From a virus: a stretch of 38,678 bases of DNA. The DNA lies in the IMG/VR virus record IMGVR_UViG_3300020438_000105, positions 1 to 38,678 of that record; one strand, written 5' to 3'. The number at the start of each line of letters is the position of its first letter. The stretch's first letter is position 1. The notes under the pieces are model-generated. The model made no database searches. It saw only the letters and a program-made list of their open reading frames with translations, and had not been told where the DNA came from. This document shows positions 26,816 through 35,262 of this stretch, piece after piece. Made by a program: the position numbers and the translations under genes.

Positions 26816-27385
26816 ATGGCTAAAGCTAAAAACAAAGCACATTATGTAAACAATAGAGACTTTTCAGAAGCAGTTATGGATTACGCAGTTGACGCTCGTA
26901 ACGCAAAAGAAAAGGAACAACAACAACCAAAAGTTACTGACTATATCGCAACATGTTTTATTAAGATTGCAGAGGGTCTTTCACATAGACCAAACTTTGT
27001 AAGATATACATATCGCGAAGAAATGGTAATGGATGCAGTAGAAAATTGTTTAAGGGCTATTGGTAATTATAATATTGAGGCAGCAACAAGAACAGGAAAA
27101 CCTAACGCGTTTTCTTACTTTACTCAAATATGTTACTATGCCTTTATACGAAGAATTACCAAAGAAAAGAAACAACAAGACATTAAATTTAGATTTATTG
27201 AGAAAATGGGTATTGAAGATTTTGTACAAATGGGTATGGATAACGAAGGTGCAGAACAAACACTAGCGTATGTAGACACTTTGAGAACTAGAATATCTCA
27301 AGTGAAAGCAAAAGATACCGCAATAAAAGATTTCGCGAAGGAGGAAAAAGCCAAGAAAGAGAAATTAGAACTCTTTATGGTTTAA
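26816..27385 (+). CDS. 55: Late transcription sigma factor gp55
   Basis: Phage sigma that directs host RNA polymerase to TATAAATA promoters. The family core is YIATCFIKIAEGLSHRPNF, YREEMVMDAVENCLRAIGNY (region-2-like helices) and NAFSYFTQICYYAFIRRITKE. I choose ATG 26816 over an in-frame ATG at 26804 because GGAG (26806-26809) then sits 6 nt upstream and MAKAKNKAHYV matches the usual start; this gives 189 aa (T4: 185). Followed 2 bp later by gp47. At least seven matching late promoters lie in this window. Confidence 0.92.
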   Translation: MAKAKNKAHYVNNRDFSEAVMDYAVDARNAKEKEQQQPKVTDYIATCFIKIAEGLSHRPNFVRYTYREEMVMDAVENCLRAIGNYNIEAATRTGKPNAFSYFTQICYYAFIRRITKEKKQQDIKFRFIEKMGIEDFVQMGMDNEGAEQTLAYVDTLRTRISQVKAKDTAIKDFAKEEKAKKEKLELFMV

Positions 27386-27387
27386 TT

Positions 27388-28449
27388 ATGAAAGTTGCTA
27401 TATTGAACGACACTCATTGTGGTGTCCGTAATTCGTCAGATATATTCTTAAAGTATCATGAAAGGTTTTATAATGAAATATTCTTTCCTTATTTAAAAGA
27501 ACATAATATAAAGAACATTCTTCACTTAGGTGATTATTATGAACATAGAAAATTCGTCAACTTCAAAGCGCTTAATGCGAATCGCAAGCATTTCCTTGAG
27601 CCTATGCGTGATATGGGTATCACTATGGACATTATACCAGGGAACCACGACGTCTATTTCAAGAATACCAATGAGTTATGCTCACTTAAGGAATTACTCG
27701 GTTACTTTACCACGAATGTAAATATCATTATGAAACCTACAGTCCTGGATTATGATGGACTAGGTGTTGCAGTTATTCCTTGGATTAATAATTCAAACTA
27801 TCAAGAATATACTAAATTTGCCATGACTTGTAATGCTCCTATTTTAGGCGCGCATTTAGAGTTAAAAGGTTTTGATATGATGGCTGGAATACCTAACCCA
27901 CATGGTATGAATGCCGATGTTTTCTCCAGATTTGAAATGGTATTATCTGGACATTTTCATACTAAATCAAGTCAGGGTAATGTACATTACTTAGGTTCTC
28001 AGATGGAGTTTACTTGGGCAGATGTAGATGATCCAAAATATTTCCACGTATTAGATACTGAAACAAGAGAAGTTACTCCAGTGCGTAATACTATTACTAT
28101 GTTCAAGAAAGTTATATACGATGATGAAAAAACTGATTATAGTAAAATGGACGTAAAACAGTTTGAGAAAAAGTTTATTAAACTGATAGTACTAAATAAA
28201 AATGACCTATATATGTTTGATCAATTTGTTGACAGACTACAAAATATAGAAACATATGAACTTAAAATTGCAGAGTCATTTGAAGAGTATTTAGGAGAGA
28301 GTGTCGAGGACGATAAAGTTTCTCTTGAAGATACTACTACTTTACTAGATTCATATGTAGATGCTGTTGAAACAGAACTTGACAAGGATCATTTAAAGGT
28401 CGAATTGAGAAAATTATATACTGAAGCACAGAACTTAGAGGTAGTATGA
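27388..28449 (+). CDS. 47: Recombination nuclease subunit gp47 (Mre11-like)
   Basis: Metallophosphoesterase subunit of the gp46/gp47 complex, which resects DNA ends for recombination and degrades host DNA. Metal-binding motifs are all present: D8 and H10 (NDTHCG), GD at 48-49 (HLGDYYEHR), GNHD at 85-88, H156 (GAHLE), and H189/H191 (SGHFHTKS). Length 353 aa against 339 in T4. Ends 4 nt inside gp46 (ATGA overlap), consistent with balanced production of the two subunits. Confidence 0.95.
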   Translation: MKVAILNDTHCGVRNSSDIFLKYHERFYNEIFFPYLKEHNIKNILHLGDYYEHRKFVNFKALNANRKHFLEPMRDMGITMDIIPGNHDVYFKNTNELCSLKELLGYFTTNVNIIMKPTVLDYDGLGVAVIPWINNSNYQEYTKFAMTCNAPILGAHLELKGFDMMAGIPNPHGMNADVFSRFEMVLSGHFHTKSSQGNVHYLGSQMEFTWADVDDPKYFHVLDTETREVTPVRNTITMFKKVIYDDEKTDYSKMDVKQFEKKFIKLIVLNKNDLYMFDQFVDRLQNIETYELKIAESFEEYLGESVEDDKVSLEDTTTLLDSYVDAVETELDKDHLKVELRKLYTEAQNLEVV

Positions 28450-30161
28450 TACATTTTAAATCATGTAAATGGCAGAATTTTCTGTCTACGGGTAACGACC
28501 CTATTGAAATTAAATTAGATAAATCCCCATCAACACTCATTGTTGGTCATAATGGGGCTGGTAAGTCTACACTATTGGACGCATTGTCATTTGGCCTATT
28601 TGGTAAACCTCATAGAGATATTGGTAAAATGCAATTGGTTAATTCTATTAATCAAAAGAAAACAATAGTTGAAGTAGAATTTAGTGTTGGCAATCAAGAC
28701 TTTAAAATTGTACGTGGTATTAAACCAAATAAATTTGAGATATGGCAGAATGGTAATATGACCAATCAGTCATCTAATATGAGAGATTTTCAAAAGTATT
28801 TGGAAACAAACATACTTAAACTAAATCACAAAAGTTTCCACCAGGTAGTTGTGTTAGGCAGTAGTTCCTTTATTCCTTTTATGCAACTACCAGCGTGGTC
28901 CAGAAGAGCAGTCATAGAAGATTTACTTGATATTAATATCTTTAGTAAGATGAATACATTACTTAAAGAAAGAAATTCAAAGGTCAGAGATAATTTAAGT
29001 GATATAACTCATCAAATAGATTTAGTCAATACTAAGATAGATGCACAAACCAAATATATAAAAGGTTTAGATGCTCTAAATCAGGACCAAATTGAAAAGA
29101 AACGCGATTCTATAGAAGTTTATAAAAAAGAAATCGATGAAACATTTGTTGAATCCAAGGACTTAGGTAAGAATCTAACATCACTTATATCTGAAGAAGA
29201 AAAGAACCATAAACATTTTATGGAAAGAATATCAGAAATCAAGTCCATGGATAAAGATTATAAGAATCAAATTAAAACTCTGGTAAAAGACGCTAGATTT
29301 TATGATGAGAATGATAACTGTCCTACATGTGAACAAGAAATAACACTTGAAATTAAAGACCAAAAACTAAGTGGTATTAAGTCTACTGCAAGTGATGTCC
29401 AAAACAAAATGGATATATTAAATAAAGAATTTAGTACTACCGAAAAAGAAGGTGTTCAAATTGGTAATAATCTAAATAAGTTAAGGCAAAGACAATCTAA
29501 AATAAACACGAATAATGAAAAAATCGCACTCTTACAGAAAGAAGTTGATAAGGTTCAGACGGAGATTAATACACTTTCCTCGCAAACAGGTGATACAGGA
29601 TCAGCAAAAAAAGAACTATCAACCTTAAGAAAAGCCAAAGAAAAATCCACAGAATCTAAATTATCATTAGTAGAAGAAAGAACTTATAATGAAGTCATAG
29701 GGGAAATGCTTAAAGATACTGGTATTAAAACTAAAGTCATTAAACAATATTTACCAGTAATGAATCGTCTGATTAATCAGTATCTTCAAATCTTGGACTT
29801 CTTTGTCGCATTTCATCTCGATGAAAACTTTAACGAAACTATTAGGTCAAGACATAGAGATACATTTAACTATGCCTCATTTAGTGAAGGTGAAAAACAG
29901 AGAATTGATTTATCATTACTGTTCACTTGGAGACAAATTGCCAAACTTAAAAATAGTGCGGCCACTAATCTTCTTATACTAGATGAAACTTTTGACTCAA
30001 GTCTTGACCATGATGGTATAGAAAACTTAACAAAAATACTAAGCACACTCGAAGATGGTACCAATGTCTTTATTATTTCTCATAAAGGAGATATCCTTGA
30101 AAATAAATTTAGAAGTAAAATTGAATTCTTTAAACAAAAGAACTTTTCAAAGATAGCATAG
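28446..30161 (+). CDS. 46: Recombination nuclease subunit gp46 (Rad50-like)
   Basis: SMC-type ATPase partner of gp47. Walker A GHNGAGKS (residues 34-41), a Q-loop region LGSSSFIPFMQLP, two coiled-coil arms (about 170-280 and 305-420) meeting at a zinc hook CPTC (292-295), the ABC signature FSEGEKQRIDLSLL (about 479-492) and Walker B LLILDETFD (about 513-521). Length 571 aa against 560 in T4. The stop is 8 bp before a tRNA gene. Confidence 0.95.
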   Translation: MIHFKSCKWQNFLSTGNDPIEIKLDKSPSTLIVGHNGAGKSTLLDALSFGLFGKPHRDIGKMQLVNSINQKKTIVEVEFSVGNQDFKIVRGIKPNKFEIWQNGNMTNQSSNMRDFQKYLETNILKLNHKSFHQVVVLGSSSFIPFMQLPAWSRRAVIEDLLDINIFSKMNTLLKERNSKVRDNLSDITHQIDLVNTKIDAQTKYIKGLDALNQDQIEKKRDSIEVYKKEIDETFVESKDLGKNLTSLISEEEKNHKHFMERISEIKSMDKDYKNQIKTLVKDARFYDENDNCPTCEQEITLEIKDQKLSGIKSTASDVQNKMDILNKEFSTTEKEGVQIGNNLNKLRQRQSKINTNNEKIALLQKEVDKVQTEINTLSSQTGDTGSAKKELSTLRKAKEKSTESKLSLVEERTYNEVIGEMLKDTGIKTKVIKQYLPVMNRLINQYLQILDFFVAFHLDENFNETIRSRHRDTFNYASFSEGEKQRIDLSLLFTWRQIAKLKNSAATNLLILDETFDSSLDHDGIENLTKILSTLEDGTNVFIISHKGDILENKFRSKIEFFKQKNFSKIA

Positions 30162-30169
30162 GAACTACT

Positions 30170-30246
<77 letters not shown>

Positions 30247-30314
30247 TATATCATCTGGTTATATGTATATAACAAATAGATATAAAAAATATATACTTTT
30301 TTTCGTCAAAACAC

Positions 30315-30343
30315 TTTACAGACCTCCTTTTTTGTAGTATAAT
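30315..30343 (+). promoter_or_regulatory. Sigma70-type promoter for the vWA gene
   Basis: -35 TTTACA (30315-30320, within CACTTTACA), 17-bp spacer, -10 TATAAT (30338-30343). The leader is about 18 nt and includes an AAGGAG binding site before ATG 30368. Confidence 0.85.
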
Positions 30344-30367
30344 GTATACATAAAATAAGGAGTACAA

Positions 30368-32542
30368 ATGCTACAATACAATAAATCAGTTCTACCAAAA
30401 CTACTTGCTAAAGAAAATATTACTGTTAAACACGGTAATTATTCTACAGCTTGGTTTAATATTAAAGACAGAGAATTAGGTCTACCTTTATGGAAAGATA
30501 TGGGTAAAGATGTATATGACCTACTTATTGGTCATGAAGTAGGACACGCACTAGAAACACCTTATGAAGGTTGGCATGATAGTCCTGAAAAACTAGAAGG
30601 TTGTCCTAGGTCTTATATTAATGTAGTAGAAGATGCTAGAATAGAAAGAAAAATTCAAACTAGATATCCAGGTCTTGTTGGTTCTATGACCAGAGGTTAC
30701 CAAGAATTACTAAAAAGAGAGTTTTTTGGAGATATCGACAACATTGATTGGGCTGAAACTAAACTAATTGACAAGATTAATCTAAAGACAAAATTAAGAA
30801 ATCTAATAGAAGTACCTTTTAATGACGAAGAATTAGAGTATTATAACAGAGCTTGTACTACTCAAACCTTTGACGAAGTAGTTGACCTAGTAAAAGACAT
30901 TTACGGTTGGACTAAAGACAATCAACAAGAACTTCTACAACAACCTGAAGTTCAAGAATCAGATAATAATAATAATGAAGACCAGGGAGAGGAAACTCCT
31001 ATGGGTCACGACGATATGGAGAACAAAGATGAACAAGAAGAAGATACTGAAAATGAGCAACAATCATCTAGTGCTGAAACTTCTAATGAAGACGAAGAAG
31101 AAACAGAAGAAGATACCCAAGAATCTGCCTCGAATCTCCCTGAACATACTGAAGATGTTTCATTAACAGATGAAATCTTTAGAAAGAACGAAGAGAAACT
31201 TATTGAAAAAGATAAGTTAGGTAGACAGCCAAATATAATTCAAGAGTTACCTAAAAAGTTTAGAGATGCCGCAGTTATTTCATACAAGAAATTGGCAGAA
31301 GATAGGATCAGAGTTAGAAACAAACTTGATGAGGAAATTGCAAAAGATGATACATCATATTGGATTAAAACACAGTTAGAATGCCTTGATAAGGCTGATG
31401 CAGAGTATTCTTCATACATGAAAAGTGTTAAGAAATCTGTCCAAAACTCAATAAAAGAATTTGAAATGAAAAAGGCCGCAACACAATGGGCCAACGCAAC
31501 AACTGCAAAAACTGGTACACTAGATGTTAATAAAATGTGGTCATACAAAACGAATGATGATATTTTCCTAAGGTCTACAAGACTGGCCGACGCAAAAGAC
31601 CATGGTATGATGATGCTTATTGACTTCTCTGGTTCTATGTCTGGTTCAATGAAGTATGTAATGGATCAAGTAATGCATACAATTATGTTCTGTAAAGGTG
31701 TTAATATACCTTTTGAAGTATACGCATTTACTACAGAGGGTTGGAGACATGATACATCAAATAAATTTGATAATATCCCAAGCGGATGCATTCACATGGA
31801 CGATTTAACAATGCCTTTACTTGTTTCATCTGAATTAAAAAAGAAAGATTTTGAAAATGCTACAAGACAATTATACTATAGAATTAATGACGAGTCAAGA
31901 AGAGGTTATACTTCACATATGTCAAGATGGGAAGAGTGGGGTTCAACTCCATTAAACCAGGCCTTAATAGTTGCTCATGATTTAGTTAAAAAGTTTATTA
32001 TAAAACACAATATTGAAAAGATGAACTTTATCACATTTACTGATGGAGATGCCAACAGAGTTAGTAAAATTGATAGAGAGTATAAGTACGGAGAATATTC
32101 AAACGAAACAAAACTTATTGTTCAAGGTAAAGTTCTTGATTGCAGTAATGGTAGGAATTCAATGACTGAAGAGTTGTTAAAAAGTATTTCAAAAAAATAT
32201 AATACTAATAACATTGGATTCTTTATGGCTGATTCGGCCAGTGATTGGAGATTTAGATTAAACAATATTAATTGGTCCTTAGATAATAAGTTCGAAGATG
32301 ACTTTAGAAAGGAAGTTAATGCTGAATATAGAAAAAACAAGTGTGTAGAATTTAACAATATTTATGGTTATGACACATACTATATGGTCAAAGGTGGTTC
32401 AGTTTTGTCTACCGATGAAGATGATTTCGAGGTCACTACAGATGCTTCGGATTCTCAGATTAGAACTGCGTTCAAGAAGTTCGCAAAGTCTAAAAAAACA
32501 AATAAAGTTATAATGACTAAATTTGGGGCAGCTGTTGCCTAA
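30368..32542 (+). CDS. CobT-like vWA protein with HExxH metallopeptidase motif
   Basis: 724 aa in three parts. Residues 1-190 have HEVGH (56-60) followed by NVVEDARIE (85-93), a layout like zinc peptidases with a third Glu ligand (E88 suggested). Residues about 195-265 are a very acidic, disordered linker. The C-terminal half is a von Willebrand A domain with complete metal site: DFSGSMSGS (419-427), T527 in GSTPLN and D559 in FTDGDANR. vWA plus acidic linker is the layout of the CobT chelatase subunit and of MoxR-partner proteins. The next gene is a CobS/MoxR-like AAA+ ATPase, so the two probably form one machine. Marine T4-like phage relatives are annotated as peptidase or CobT; true cobalt chelation is doubtful. 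Early promoter upstream. Confidence 0.82.
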   Translation: MLQYNKSVLPKLLAKENITVKHGNYSTAWFNIKDRELGLPLWKDMGKDVYDLLIGHEVGHALETPYEGWHDSPEKLEGCPRSYINVVEDARIERKIQTRYPGLVGSMTRGYQELLKREFFGDIDNIDWAETKLIDKINLKTKLRNLIEVPFNDEELEYYNRACTTQTFDEVVDLVKDIYGWTKDNQQELLQQPEVQESDNNNNEDQGEETPMGHDDMENKDEQEEDTENEQQSSSAETSNEDEEETEEDTQESASNLPEHTEDVSLTDEIFRKNEEKLIEKDKLGRQPNIIQELPKKFRDAAVISYKKLAEDRIRVRNKLDEEIAKDDTSYWIKTQLECLDKADAEYSSYMKSVKKSVQNSIKEFEMKKAATQWANATTAKTGTLDVNKMWSYKTNDDIFLRSTRLADAKDHGMMMLIDFSGSMSGSMKYVMDQVMHTIMFCKGVNIPFEVYAFTTEGWRHDTSNKFDNIPSGCIHMDDLTMPLLVSSELKKKDFENATRQLYYRINDESRRGYTSHMSRWEEWGSTPLNQALIVAHDLVKKFIIKHNIEKMNFITFTDGDANRVSKIDREYKYGEYSNETKLIVQGKVLDCSNGRNSMTEELLKSISKKYNTNNIGFFMADSASDWRFRLNNINWSLDNKFEDDFRKEVNAEYRKNKCVEFNNIYGYDTYYMVKGGSVLSTDEDDFEVTTDASDSQIRTAFKKFAKSKKTNKVIMTKFGAAVA

Positions 32543-32575
32543 ACGAAAAAAAGTAAAGTTTTTTTCAAAAAACAC

Positions 32576-32604
32576 TTTACATTGTACCAGTTTTATGTTA
32601 TAAT
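32576..32604 (+). promoter_or_regulatory. Sigma70-type promoter for the AAA+ gene
   Basis: -35 TTTACA (32576-32581), 17-bp spacer, -10 TATAAT (32599-32604). Near-identical over 38 bp to the promoter at 38355-38392. GTAAAG (32553-32558) upstream forms an inverted repeat with CTTTAC (32575-32580) across the poly-T/poly-A segment. Confidence 0.87.
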
Positions 32605-32640
32605 GGACAAGTAATTTAAAAAATAAGGAGTAAATATATT

Positions 32641-33774
32641 ATGAATAACGCGATGAAAACCTCAACCAAAATAATCCTCGAAGAACTGATCAAGGTATTT
32701 CCTGATCAAACTGCTTTTAGGAAATCTCAAGTGATGGATACTGGAAAGAAATTCGGCTATACTGGCAAGGATTGGGATCCTCTATTCACTGCTGACAACA
32801 GGGTCAAGATTGGGACCTATGATTTTGCCAATCAAATGGAACCATTAAGAAATGCTGTGTCCAATATCCCACAAGAAACACCAGCTGGTGTAATGAAAAT
32901 GCAATCAATAGTTAACGAAGAATCTAACTATGCTAAGAAAGACCCAACTTTTGTACCTTGGGGTTCATTCAATGACGTGGTTAGAATTATTAAATCAGAG
33001 ATGTTTTATCCTGTATATGTTTCTGGTCTATCTGGAAATGGTAAAACTTTTATGGTAGAACAGGCCGCTGCAAAACTCGGAAGAGAATTTATCAGAGTTC
33101 AGATTAATCCTGAAACAGACGAAGATGATTTGTTAGGTGGTTTCAGATTGATTAATGGCGAGACTGTCTTTTCAAAAGGTCCAGTTCTAAAGGCTATGGA
33201 AAACGGTGCGATACTTCTTCTCGATGAGATTGATAGAGCGACCAATAAGATTATGTGTCTACAAGGCATATTAGAAGGAAAACCAGTATTAGTCAAAAAG
33301 ACTGGAGAGGTTGTAGAACCTGCTTCTGGTTTTAATGTGATTGCCACTGCTAACACTAAAGGTAAAGGATCCGAGGACGGAAGATTTACGGCGGCCACTA
33401 TTATAGATGACGCCTTTTTAGAAAGATTCACAGTTGCAATTGACCAACAGTTTCCAAGTAAGGCTGTAGAAACAAAGATTGTTTCGAAACATATGGAAAA
33501 GTTTGGTAAAACTGATTCAGAGTTTGCTGATAAGTTGGTTACATGGGCCGATATTATTAGAAAAACATTTTATGACGATGGAGTAGATGAAGTAATTTCT
33601 ACAAGAAGGCTCTGCCACATCGTTCAAACTTTCTCTATCTTTAAGGATAGAATGAAATCAATTGACCTTTGTATTGCAAGGTTTGACGACGATACAAAAT
33701 CTGCTTTCTTGGACTTATACTCCAAAGTGGATTCAGGTGTAACATTTGAGGAAAATGATGAAGAAACAGAATAA
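32641..33774 (+). CDS. cobS: CobS/MoxR-like AAA+ ATPase
   Basis: 377-aa AAA+ protein. Walker A GLSGNGKT (129-136), Walker B ILLLDEID (191-198), sensor-1 Asn in IATANTKGKG (about 238) and an arginine-finger-like DAFLERF (257-263). The first 110 residues form a separate domain with winged-helix-like pattern (FRKSQVMDTGKKFGYTGKDW, then KIGTYDF). It is annotated as cobS in marine T4-like phages because of similarity to the CobS chelatase subunit; MoxR-type remodelling of a target with the vWA partner is equally likely. Own early promoter; AGGAG lies 10 nt upstream. Overlaps the next gene by 17 nt. Confidence 0.88.
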   Translation: MNNAMKTSTKIILEELIKVFPDQTAFRKSQVMDTGKKFGYTGKDWDPLFTADNRVKIGTYDFANQMEPLRNAVSNIPQETPAGVMKMQSIVNEESNYAKKDPTFVPWGSFNDVVRIIKSEMFYPVYVSGLSGNGKTFMVEQAAAKLGREFIRVQINPETDEDDLLGGFRLINGETVFSKGPVLKAMENGAILLLDEIDRATNKIMCLQGILEGKPVLVKKTGEVVEPASGFNVIATANTKGKGSEDGRFTAATIIDDAFLERFTVAIDQQFPSKAVETKIVSKHMEKFGKTDSEFADKLVTWADIIRKTFYDDGVDEVISTRRLCHIVQTFSIFKDRMKSIDLCIARFDDDTKSAFLDLYSKVDSGVTFEENDEETE

Positions 33775-34063
33775 ACCAGATTTTAAGTTTAATGAAGGGG
33801 CTCTAATCCAAGAGCTCCTTGATTATGTAAGTAAAACCTATGACGGACATTATAGTAAAAGTAAATTCCAATCAACCGAATTTATTATTGACTGTGGTCA
33901 TGGTATGGGTTTTTCTTTAGGAAATGTGCTGAAATATGCTCAACGATACGGCAAAAAAGAAGGATATAATAGGAAGGACCTATTAAAAATACTACACTAC
34001 GCTATCATTGCTTTGCATGTACATGACTTAAATGAGAGTCACACAGGGGTTTACAAAAACTAA
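33758..34063 (+). CDS. DUF3310-like small protein (nucleotide-kinase-associated family)
   Basis: 101-aa protein with the DUF3310/SaV pattern: HYSKSKFQSTEFIIDCG, then GFSLGNVLKYAQRYGKKEGY and RKDLLKILHYAIIALH; the family consensus has F-x-x-GN-x-x-KY-x-x-R followed by a DL-x-K-A helix. The function of the family is not established. I choose ATG 33758, giving GAGG (33748-33751) 6 nt upstream, over ATG 33755 or a TTG at 33746. It overlaps the AAA+ gene and shares its transcript. Confidence 0.75.
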   Translation: MKKQNKPDFKFNEGALIQELLDYVSKTYDGHYSKSKFQSTEFIIDCGHGMGFSLGNVLKYAQRYGKKEGYNRKDLLKILHYAIIALHVHDLNESHTGVYKN

Positions 34064-34078
34064 AATGTGTGATATAAT
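34050..34078 (+). promoter_or_regulatory. Sigma70-type promoter for gp45
   Basis: -35 TTTACA (34050-34055), 17-bp spacer, -10 TATAAT (34073-34078). The -35 overlaps the last codons of the DUF3310-like gene. Confidence 0.82.
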
Positions 34079-34107
34079 ATTAACCAATATAAATTATGGA
34101 GATGCAT

Positions 34108-34773
34108 ATGCAATTATCAGATAATACCCTGAAAATTTTATCTAACTTCGCAACAGTAAATGCGAATATGGTATTAAAACCAGGACAACAACTTAAAACC
34201 ATTTCAGAGGCGAAGAACATTTTGGCGACAGCAGATATCGTTGAAGACTTTCCTAAAGAAATGGGTATTTATGATTTAAATGAATTTTTATCTATTCATG
34301 GTTTAGTAGAAAATCCTACACTCGAGTTCGAAGAGAATGCAGTGCTGATCAAAGATGGTTCCAATAAGGTTCGATATTTCTTTGCTCAACCTAGTATCTT
34401 AACAACTCCAGATAAAGATATTACTATGCCTGAAACTGATGTACAAATTCATTTTACTGAAGAATCTCTTGGCCGAATCAAGAAAGCAGCCAGTGTGTTA
34501 GGTCACATTGACTTCTGTATTGAAGGTAAAGAAGATGTAATCGCTAAAGTATACGACGCTAAAGATTCTAGTGCCAATACTTATGAGCTTAATCTAGGAC
34601 CTAATACAACTGGTCATAGTTTTAATTTCGTCATGAATATTTCAAACTTGAAATTAATTGACGGATCGTATGATGTATTTATTTCATCTAAGTTGATTTC
34701 TAAATGGCAAAATATTACTGTTCCAGTAAATTATTTTATCGCTTTAGAGAAAACATCAACTTTTAATGTATAA
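34108..34773 (+). CDS. 45: Sliding clamp gp45
   Basis: Trimeric DNA polymerase clamp, which in T4 is also the mobile activator of late transcription. Family features are LSNFATVNANMVLKPGQQL near the N-terminus, MGIYDLNEFLSIHGLV (about 46-61), and the C-terminal FNFVMNISNLKLIDGSYDVF and PVNYFIALE. I choose ATG 34108 because GGAG (34098-34101) is 6 nt upstream and MQLSDNTLK aligns with the T4 start; an in-frame ATG at 34096 overlaps that site. 221 aa against 228 in T4. Confidence 0.92.
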   Translation: MQLSDNTLKILSNFATVNANMVLKPGQQLKTISEAKNILATADIVEDFPKEMGIYDLNEFLSIHGLVENPTLEFEENAVLIKDGSNKVRYFFAQPSILTTPDKDITMPETDVQIHFTEESLGRIKKAASVLGHIDFCIEGKEDVIAKVYDAKDSSANTYELNLGPNTTGHSFNFVMNISNLKLIDGSYDVFISSKLISKWQNITVPVNYFIALEKTSTFNV

Positions 34774-34776
34774 ATA
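34769..34776 (+). promoter_or_regulatory. T4-type late promoter TATAAATA
   Basis: Exact late element overlapping the gp45 stop codon, 105 bp before the 91-aa gene. Its transcript would contain the hairpin at 34818-34845. Confidence 0.78.
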
Positions 34777-34817
34777 TAATATACAACCAAATTCTCATAT
34801 TAATTATGAGGATAATA

Positions 34818-34845
34818 AAGAGAGTGCCGATGGTCGGGCTCTCTT
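34818..34845 (+). other. Hairpin with TGCCGA/TCGGG core, possible terminator after gp45
   Basis: Outer stem AAGAGAG (34818-34824) / CTCTCTT (34839-34845), then a T-G pair and a bulged G, then inner stem CCGA (34827-34830) / TCGG (34834-34837) over a TGG loop. Only AAATT follows, so it would be a weak terminator at best. The inner core is the same as in the hairpin at 37563. Confidence 0.7.
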
Positions 34846-34880
34846 AAATTAGTCTAACTAACTTTGCAAAGGAGAAAAAA

Positions 34881-35156
34881 ATGGCTGAATTAGATAACAA
34901 AGTCCTTCCACAGGAAGGCGAACAACCGGAAGCTCCTCAGCTTTCACTTCAAGACATTGCTACTGTCGTACAGATTATTGATATCTGTTCAAGACGTGGT
35001 GGGTTTGAAGGTCAGGAACTTGAGGCAGTAGGTGGTGTAAGAAACAGGATTGTTGCATTCTTAAATGCGGCGGCACCTAAGGACGGAGAAGTTCCTGAAG
35101 GTCAAGTACCTGTTGAAGAACCATCAGTTGAAGAAGTCACTGCAGAAGAGGCTTAA
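34881..35156 (+). CDS. Acidic 91-aa protein of unknown function, late-expressed
   Basis: Conserved-looking small protein with a helical core (LSLQDIATVVQIIDICSRRG, then FEGQELEAVGGVRNRIVAFL) and a Pro/Glu/Val-rich tail ending SVEEVTAEEA. Similar small proteins occur in several marine phages, but I cannot name a function. It has its own late promoter and a strong AAGGAG site, although the surrounding genes (gp45, gp44) are replication genes of the early/middle class. This suggests a virion or late-lysis-stage role and an inserted cassette. The acidic C-terminus is another candidate for modification by the RimK-like enzyme. Confidence 0.65.
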   Translation: MAELDNKVLPQEGEQPEAPQLSLQDIATVVQIIDICSRRGGFEGQELEAVGGVRNRIVAFLNAAAPKDGEVPEGQVPVEEPSVEEVTAEEA

Positions 35157-35175
35157 TCACTGTAAGGTTGGGGAA

Positions 35176-35234
35176 GGCCGGGAGTCCTGGACACCTGAAT
35201 CCCCACGACAGTCCTTTTATTAGGACTCCCGGCC
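35176..35234 (+). other. GC-rich 13-bp inverted repeat, structured RNA or terminator
   Basis: Perfect arms GGCCGGGAGTCCT (35176-35188) and AGGACTCCCGGCC (35222-35234). The loop can form GGAC (35189-35192) / GTCC (35211-35214), and loop bases CCCCA (35201-35205) can pair with TGGGG (35169-35173) outside the stem, a possible pseudoknot. Very GC-rich against AT-rich surroundings. No T-run follows. Fills most of the gap 35157-35262. Confidence 0.75.
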
Positions 35235-35262
35235 ACATTTATTATATTATTAAAGGAATATT

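Noticed and set aside
30368-33774. A true cobalamin (cobalt chelatase) pathway
   Set aside because: Only CobS- and CobT-like parts are present, with a peptidase-type N-terminus and no large subunit or other pathway gene. The names reflect similarity only.
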